A stretch of DNA of 64,000 nucleotides, from the NCBI GenBank assembly GCA_034359265.1, contig CP136895.1, positions 52,594,001-52,658,000 on the forward strand, written 5' to 3'. The notes under the pieces were generated by a model. That model worked only from the letters and a program-made list of their open reading frames with translations, ran no database searches and had not been told where the DNA came from. Origin of the DNA: Canna indica. Taxonomy: Eukaryota > Streptophyta > Magnoliopsida > Zingiberales > Cannaceae. Shown in pieces: positions 58,920 to 64,000 of this stretch. The translations under genes were made by a program, and so were the position numbers. Positions within the stretch are counted from its first letter, which is position 1, and each line of letters opens with the position of its first letter.

Positions 58920-60535
58920 CGGCTGCGGTGGAGGCGGTGGAGTCGACAACGACTGGGTCGAGGAGGAGTGTCTGCATGTTCTGGATCGTCTGTCTCAACT
59001 CGTCATTCGCCCATCTCTGCTCCTGCATCTGCTCCTTCATTGCCAGCCTCTGCCCCTCCATCGTCTGCCTTTGTTCCTCCATCGTCTGCTCTCTGTTGGG
59101 TGAGCTCCGACTCCATGGCCGCTATTCGGCTCTGGTCCTGCGCTCGGGATGTCGAGGGCCGCTCACTCACAGTCGAAGGGATCGGTGCCCTAAGTGGCCC
59201 AAGCACAGCACGTGCATGGCCACTGTCTGCAAAGCCATAAACACGATCGTGCTCCCAACCACCTGCGGCCTCCACCCAAGCTCCTACGTCGAACTCCTCT
59301 GATGTTCCTCCACGCTCGATCACAGTCCTCGTGTAAGTTTCCTACACGTGTTTAAATTTTAAATATATATAAACTATAAATAAAAATTGTGTAAATCAAA
59401 TAGACATATATAAATACTTACCATTATGATGGAGGCTCTGCTATCAATGTAGTCCCCTGCTCCTAGTCGACGACGGTGGTTGTGCTCAAACACCTCCATC
59501 ATCGATGAGCGTTAGACGGTGCCGTCCTCCGTCACGCACGTCTTACATTAGAAAACAAATACATTAGTATCATTATACACAATATATAATTTAATTAAAA
59601 ATAATTAAATTATACATATCATACAATGCTCATGAACTGCAAAAGAGATGGAGCCACCTGTGTGGCGTGCGCCGGTGCCATCCCCCCCGGACATGTGATT
59701 TCTTGACGCAGTCCGGGAGACCTCCTGCCACTCAGGTGTGGCCCACCGCTCAATGAGCTGGTCCCACACATGGCCAGGAATCCACTCGGGGGCGTGTCCT
59801 CGAGTCTGCCCTATTTGTGTGGCCCCCAGCCTTCTCATCACTGTTTGACGGGCCTGCTGAAGCAGCCCGTTATAGCGAGCGCGGGCAACACGCTCCCATG
59901 CAGCCTCCACAAAAGTGGTCTGGTCCTCGGCCATGTATAATGAGCCTGCAAAAAAAAATTATTATTACTAATGAATATTTAACATTAACATTAATTTAAT
60001 AAATATACTTACCGTGAACTCTCGCCACATTAAATCCATATGCTCACGGGGCACGTGAGACCATGTAGGCCATGCCCCGTGCATAAACTTTTGGATCGTC
60101 CCCGCTATCGTACGGGGGACATCCTCCTACTCAAATCTGCACCAAATATAAATTCATATTATGATATTTTGAATTATAAATAAATTATAAGAAATAATTA
60201 ATGCATATACTTACCTTCTTCTGTGCACGCTAACTGCTCTGCGCAGTTGTCCCTCAGGTGGCGGAGGGAGAATTCTGTTAGGCTCTCGTGGCCTACGTCT
60301 CGATGTCGATGAGCCTAGATCGGCTGAAGGGATAGTGGCTGGAGGTGGGGGGATGGTGACCAGATCAGCTGGGGGAATGGTGGATGGATCAGGTGGGAGA
60401 ATGGTGGCTGGAGGTGGGGGGATGGTGGCCAGAGGTGGGGGGATGGTGGTGGAAGGCGAAGGGTCAGTGGGTACAGGTGGGACGGGTGGTAATCGTCAGG
60501 GGTCCTACGAGGAATGCCTCCTCGAGAATTGATAT
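58920..60535 (-). pseudogene. TNP1/TNPA-like plant transposase gene of CACTA B
   Basis: Minus-strand blocks: an N-terminal proline-rich repeat (TIPPPPATI type, 60480-60330), EPNRILPPPEGQLRR, DVPRTIAGTIQKFMHGAWPT then WSHVPREHMDLMWREF (60130-60013), FVEAAWERVARARYNGLLQQ, EWIPGHVWDQLIERW (59945-59680), an HNHR block (59530-59450), and GAWVEAAGGWEHDRVYGFAD ... then a Q/A-rich tail (59323-58960). A 67-bp intron (59946-60012) separates two blocks. It is better preserved than the copy in element A, but with no TNP2 beside it the element would be non-autonomous. Role by family: binding of subterminal repeats. Confidence 0.75.
60330..60485. repeat. Minisatellite GGAGGTGGGGGGATGGTGGC
   Basis: About six degenerate units of 21-27 bp; encodes the proline-rich TNP1 N-terminus on the minus strand. 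Confidence 0.8.
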
Positions 60536-60786
60536 CTCAAACCATAGCTGTAAAAATTTAATATAATTAGATTATATATAATAGATTAATAGATATATTT
60601 AATAATTGAATATATACTTCACTTCACATAAAATTCAAGGGTTGTACGTCATATAAAAGATCATTAACTTCGTTTACACGAACATACAACCCTCGAACGG
60701 ATCTAAGGTTTTGCAAAATTAAAACTTGACTCGTCGATCGTACGTGAAACATATCAACTCGTCTTGATTTTTTTCTAAATTTATGG

Positions 60787-60985
60787 ATGCCGATGCAAGT
60801 CCATAGTGGATGATTCCGCGTGAGTCCAAAGTGGACGATTCTGGCACGAGTCCATCCATTGTGGACAATTTCGGCGTGAGTCCACCATGGATGATCTGAC
60901 CACGAGTCCAAAGTGGACGATTTGGCCGCGAGTCAACAGTGGATGATTTCGGTGTGAGTCCTCAGTGGACGATTCTACACGACTA
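60787..60985. repeat. Tandem repeat GAGTCCAAAGTGGACGATT in CACTA B
   Basis: About seven units of 24-32 bp with the core AGTCCANNGTGGAYGATT. Each unit holds the short palindrome TCCAAAGTGGA or a variant. The same repeat, about three units, is at 62283-62350 in element A. Confidence 0.85.
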
Positions 60986-61084
60986 ATTAATTAATATTAA
61001 ACTAATAATTAACCTAATTAAAAATTAATTTCTAATAATTAACAATAAAAAATTTAAAAAACCCTAATCAAGTAGTAGTCAGCA

Positions 61085-61620
61085 TCACTGTCGGCTACTA
61101 CTCGTCGAGGCATTGGCGCAGAGATGAATGGCCGGGTCGACGTCGGCGAGGAGAGGGCGGTGCGGGCGGAGAGAGCGGTACATAGGGGAATGAAAGGAGG
61201 AGAGGAGAGGTATCATACCGGAAGGGAGAGGTTCATCGGTGGCAATTGACGGCGGCGGCAACAGGCAGCGACTCCACGACAACTCGACAACGATGGACGG
61301 CGGTGACAACGATGACAACAGCATGCGAAGAAGAAAGAGGAAGAAAGAGAAAGGGTCGAGCACGAACGAAAATAAAAAGGATTTTCACCGACGGCCCGAG
61401 AGCCGTCGGAAAATCATGGATCTATAACTTTATTATCACTGACGGCTACCAGAGTCGTCGGTTAAGAGTGTTTTATTATTCGCACTGCATTCGTGGCATT
61501 AAACAATAAGCGACGGCCGCCTCCAGTCGTTGCTAATAACTTATTTTATTTCGTGCCCCCGTGCGCACCATCAACTATGAGCGACGGCTGTATGCGAGCC
61601 GCGGCTGATTTGGTTACTCA
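61085..61620. repeat. CACTA B right arm with GACGGC subterminal repeats
   Basis: Holds CCGACGGC, GCCGTCGG and GCGACGGC motifs from about 61388 to 61600. The terminal bases are lost at the junction with LTR sequence. Confidence 0.6.
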
Positions 61621-62277
61621 CATCACCAACCTCTCTTATTCTTTCTTAATGATCATTAGTGCATTTCTAAAAGAGATCTAAGCCCTCAATGATTGATTTG
61701 TGCTCGCTTCCTCCATCAATTGGTTCATCCTCTTCAAGCGATCTTCTCGTCTCAACTCCAGCGACGATTCAAGCTCACCATCTTGAAGAGTTTGAGACTT
61801 GGGAGGCTTTGGAAGGAGCTCACACTCTTGGTTTTCCTTTTAGCTTCTTCTTGTAATTTTTCATTGTTCTTAACTTGTAATTGTGACTATTAGCTTGCTA
61901 GGTGTGCTAGGGTAGAGTTTCCTTTATAGAATTGTGTTTTGCCTAGGTGAATAGGTTTGAGGAGTTCTCAAAGGATTGAGAACCGAGTCCTCGGTTGTAT
62001 TCAAAGGGAAACACAAAGTCTATAAAGGATTTGGTTAGAAATTCTTGGTGTGGAGCCAAGGTAGTAGAGTAGGTGTTTGGCCAAACCACTATAACCTCTT
62101 GTGTTTGCATTGCCTTGTTTGATTGCTTATAATTATTTTTCATATTTGCTAACGAATATCATTTAGTCGCACTTAGTTTGGTTGAAGTTGGAATTGATTT
62201 AAAAGAAATTTAAGTATAAGTAAAAAGTCACCTAACACTATTTAACCCCCCCTTCTAGTGTGGGTATTCACTCAACA

Positions 62278-63454
62278 AATTCGAGTCCAAAGTCGACGAT
62301 TCCGGCGCGACTCCAATGTGGACGATTCCAGCACGAGTCCAAAGTGGACGATTCTAATTAATCTAAATCTAAAGATTAATATTAAAATTAATCTAATTAA
62401 TCTAAACTAAAATTAATTAACATATATAACCTACATATATAGCATAAAACTAAATCTAAATCTAATTAACATTAAAAAAATATCAAAGTTAATCTAAATC
62501 TAATTAACATTAACATTAAACAATTACTGATCTAATTAACATTAATATAAATAACCTAATCTAATTACTAATAACAATAACAATAAACTAATAAACTAAT
62601 AACAATTAACCTAACAATTAACATATTAATTATTAATTAGCAATAATCTAATTACTAATTAATAATTAAACTAATAAAAATTAAAAATTAAAAACTAACA
62701 ACATATTAATATATAGATTAGGGTTTAATAAAACCCTAGATCTACTCTTCCAGCGCCGGAATCCAGTGGACTCCGGCACCGGCGTCCAATGTCCATTATC
62801 AAACATTGGACATAAGCCCGGTGGCCAACTAAAATCCTAAGTTTTAGGGTTTCAGTCGGCACTAGCTACTGTAGGAGAAGAGGAGAAAGAAAATAATACC
62901 GGGAGGCTTTGACGCGAAGGGCGCAACGACGGCGTCGGCGGGCGCGTCGGCGTCAGGGATCCTTCAATGGCCGACGTCGGTAGTTCGACAGCGTCAGGTA
63001 GCAAGGAAGAAATAGGGGCATCGGGCGCGATCGCAAGTTAAATAAACTCATGAGCAACAACTCACTTATCCGTTACAGAGCCGTTGCAGATAAATACATA
63101 TCATCAACAACGGCTCACCTATCCGTTGCAAAGCCTTTGCTGATAAGTATTTCATTTTTGCGCCACGAGCACGCCATCAACTAGAGAGCAACGAGTAGAG
63201 AACCCGTAATTAAGCCGTTGCTAATGTGATAATATCATTAGCAACGGCCGAGCAGCCCTTGTAAAGCCGTTGTTGATAAGTTATAACATTCATGCGCCAT
63301 GTTCGTGCCATCCACTTGGTTGAAACAGCCCGAGCGGCCATAAGTAAGCCATTACAGATATATCATACCTATAACTCCCAAGCGATCGTAAGAACACCGT
63401 TAGTCATTGCAACAGTTTGAGTGGCCGTTGCTGATTAACACATTTCTACTAGTG
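62278..63454. mobile_element. CACTA A right arm
   Basis: Resumes after copia E with the GTGGACGATT tandem units (62283-62350), an AT-rich stretch, a GC-rich non-coding part (62750-63010), then subterminal GCAACGGC/GCCGTTG repeats (63060-63430) and the terminus at 63454. No gene. Confidence 0.75.
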
Positions 63455-64000
63455 AATCAACAATATCCGGGCTTGCACCCAACAACGGTTATAATGCAGC
63501 ATGTCAACAACAACTGGTCTACGATACTAGCAACAATAAATGATACAACAATCTATCGACTGAAACAATAATAAGCAACATGACAACTAGATCTCACCAC
63601 ATGATAAATCACAACTGATCTACGATGCTAACAATAATAAATGGTACAACAAACTATCAACTGAATATGCAACCAAAATAATTCATGCTAGCAAATACAA
63701 CTTATGACAACGCTAACACTACAATGTGCACCATGCCTAGCATAATATCATGCTCAAATAACCATCAATAAATAACAACTAAATTAAACTCAAGCAATTA
63801 TCAACATGGCATGTCCAACAAAATAATGCAACAGGATATCAACGGATTTCAAAAACAAATCAAGCAAATAGAGGCAAGGGGTAAAATCATCATTTTACCC
63901 ATTCAACATTCATCGACTACAACAGGAGTCAACTCACACTCAACACAACTATCTATACTCTAAATCACCAACTAATATAGAATACAACTATTCTACATTA
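63455..64000. repeat. Flank of CACTA A with an imperfect 100-bp direct repeat
   Basis: The phrase beginning CAACTGRTCTACGATRCT at about 63511 recurs at about 63612, each copy including ATACAACAATCTATC or close. No coding signal; probably another retroelement leader, not identified. Confidence 0.45.

Larger units (their letters stand above)
58342..61622 (-). mobile_element. CACTA element B, right end deleted
   Basis: Left end CACTACTATAATTGTG, then subterminal CGACGGC/GACGGCT repeats. A TNP1-like gene, a tandem repeat, and right-arm GACGGC repeats (61390-61600) follow, but there is no CACTA at the right side. There is no TNP2. Confidence 0.75.
36790..62277 (+). mobile_element. SIRE-type Ty1/copia element E, containing gypsy C and CACTA B
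   Basis: 5' LTR 36790-38058, primer site, split gag, pol, and a damaged 3' LTR ending at 62277. LTR ends are TGTTG...CAACA. Flanks GATTC (36785-36789) and AATTC (62278-62282) are a target duplication with one mismatch. Own length without insertions is roughly 7 kb. Confidence 0.88.
58155..62277 (+). repeat. Copia E 3' LTR, damaged and split by CACTA B
   Basis: Two LTR pieces. 58155-58341 matches the 5' LTR from TTCGATCTCTATTTTG to ATTCTATGTAATATATCC. 61623-62277 matches from TCACCAACCTCTCTTATTC to CACTCAACA. About 385 bp between them, including the GGTCGACC array and TATA box, are missing and CACTA B sequence lies instead. Confidence 0.85.
32193..63454 (-). mobile_element. CACTA (En/Spm) element A, outermost layer of the nest
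   Basis: Left end CACTACTGGAATAACG at 32193; right end, read inward from 63454, CACTAGTAGAAATGTG. Both ends are followed by subterminal CAACGGC-type repeats. Own sequence is 32193-36789 plus 62278-63454, about 5.8 kb, with copia E inserted between. Three-base flanks are AAC (left) and AAT (right), an imperfect duplication. It encodes TNP1-like and TNP2-like remnants on the minus strand. Confidence 0.8.

Noticed and set aside
60787..60985. Regular repeats with spacers suggesting a CRISPR-like array
   Set aside because: Units drift in sequence and spacing, there are no cas genes, and the setting is a plant CACTA element.

Overview
The window looks like nuclear DNA of a flowering plant. It holds almost no intact host genes. 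It is filled with plant transposable elements: SIRE-type and other Ty1/copia elements, a chromodomain Ty3/gypsy element, En/Spm (CACTA), hAT, PIF/Harbinger and Mutator-like DNA elements, a LINE and a SINE-like piece. Initiator-Met-tRNA primer sites, GT/AG introns and pseudogene decay all fit a plant genome. I cannot name the species. Boundaries and identities come from reading the sequence by eye; no database search was run.

Layout. 1-5.0 kb: fragments of two host gene families on the minus strand, a HAD pyrimidine 5'-nucleotidase-like gene and a MATE/DTX efflux carrier. Both carry frame-breaking mutations. A possible two-exon 5' gene end follows, then a CACTA-type terminus at 4993. 5.8-13.0 kb: a pile of SIRE-type LTRs (family A) and a second, non-coding LTR family (B). 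One B copy is split by a 3.07-kb hAT element with a nearly complete but stop-ridden transposase. 13.1-16.3 kb: a decayed PIF/Harbinger element (Myb/SANT-like ORF1 plus transposase) and a SINE-like piece. 16.3-22.4 kb: minus-strand LTRs of families A and B with primer binding sites, and a gypsy LTR piece. 22.4-26.1 kb: an Ale-like copia pol and its LTR, split by a solo family A LTR. 27.0-27.9 kb: a LINE endonuclease, cut by a minus-strand copia element (27.9-31.6 kb).

32.2-63.5 kb is one four-level nest. CACTA element A (32193-63454) was entered by SIRE-type copia E (36790-62277). Gypsy C (38312-53688) entered the E gag gene. Copia D (43161-48671), of the same LTR family as E, entered the C reverse transcriptase gene. 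Target-site duplications support each step: GATTC/AATTC, CCTAT/CCTAT and CCCGG/CCCGG. A second CACTA element (B) sits in the 3' LTR of E, and a Mutator-like foldback MITE with a perfect 9-bp duplication sits in an intron of the TNP1-like gene of A.

No element here appears able to move by itself; every transposase or polyprotein gene has stops, frameshifts or deletions. The most unusual signal is a cluster of palindromic GGTCGACC-type motifs in the SIRE-type LTRs. It lies roughly 45-80 bp upstream of a conserved TATAAATA box in every LTR that retains this region, and its copy number differs between the two LTRs of a single element.
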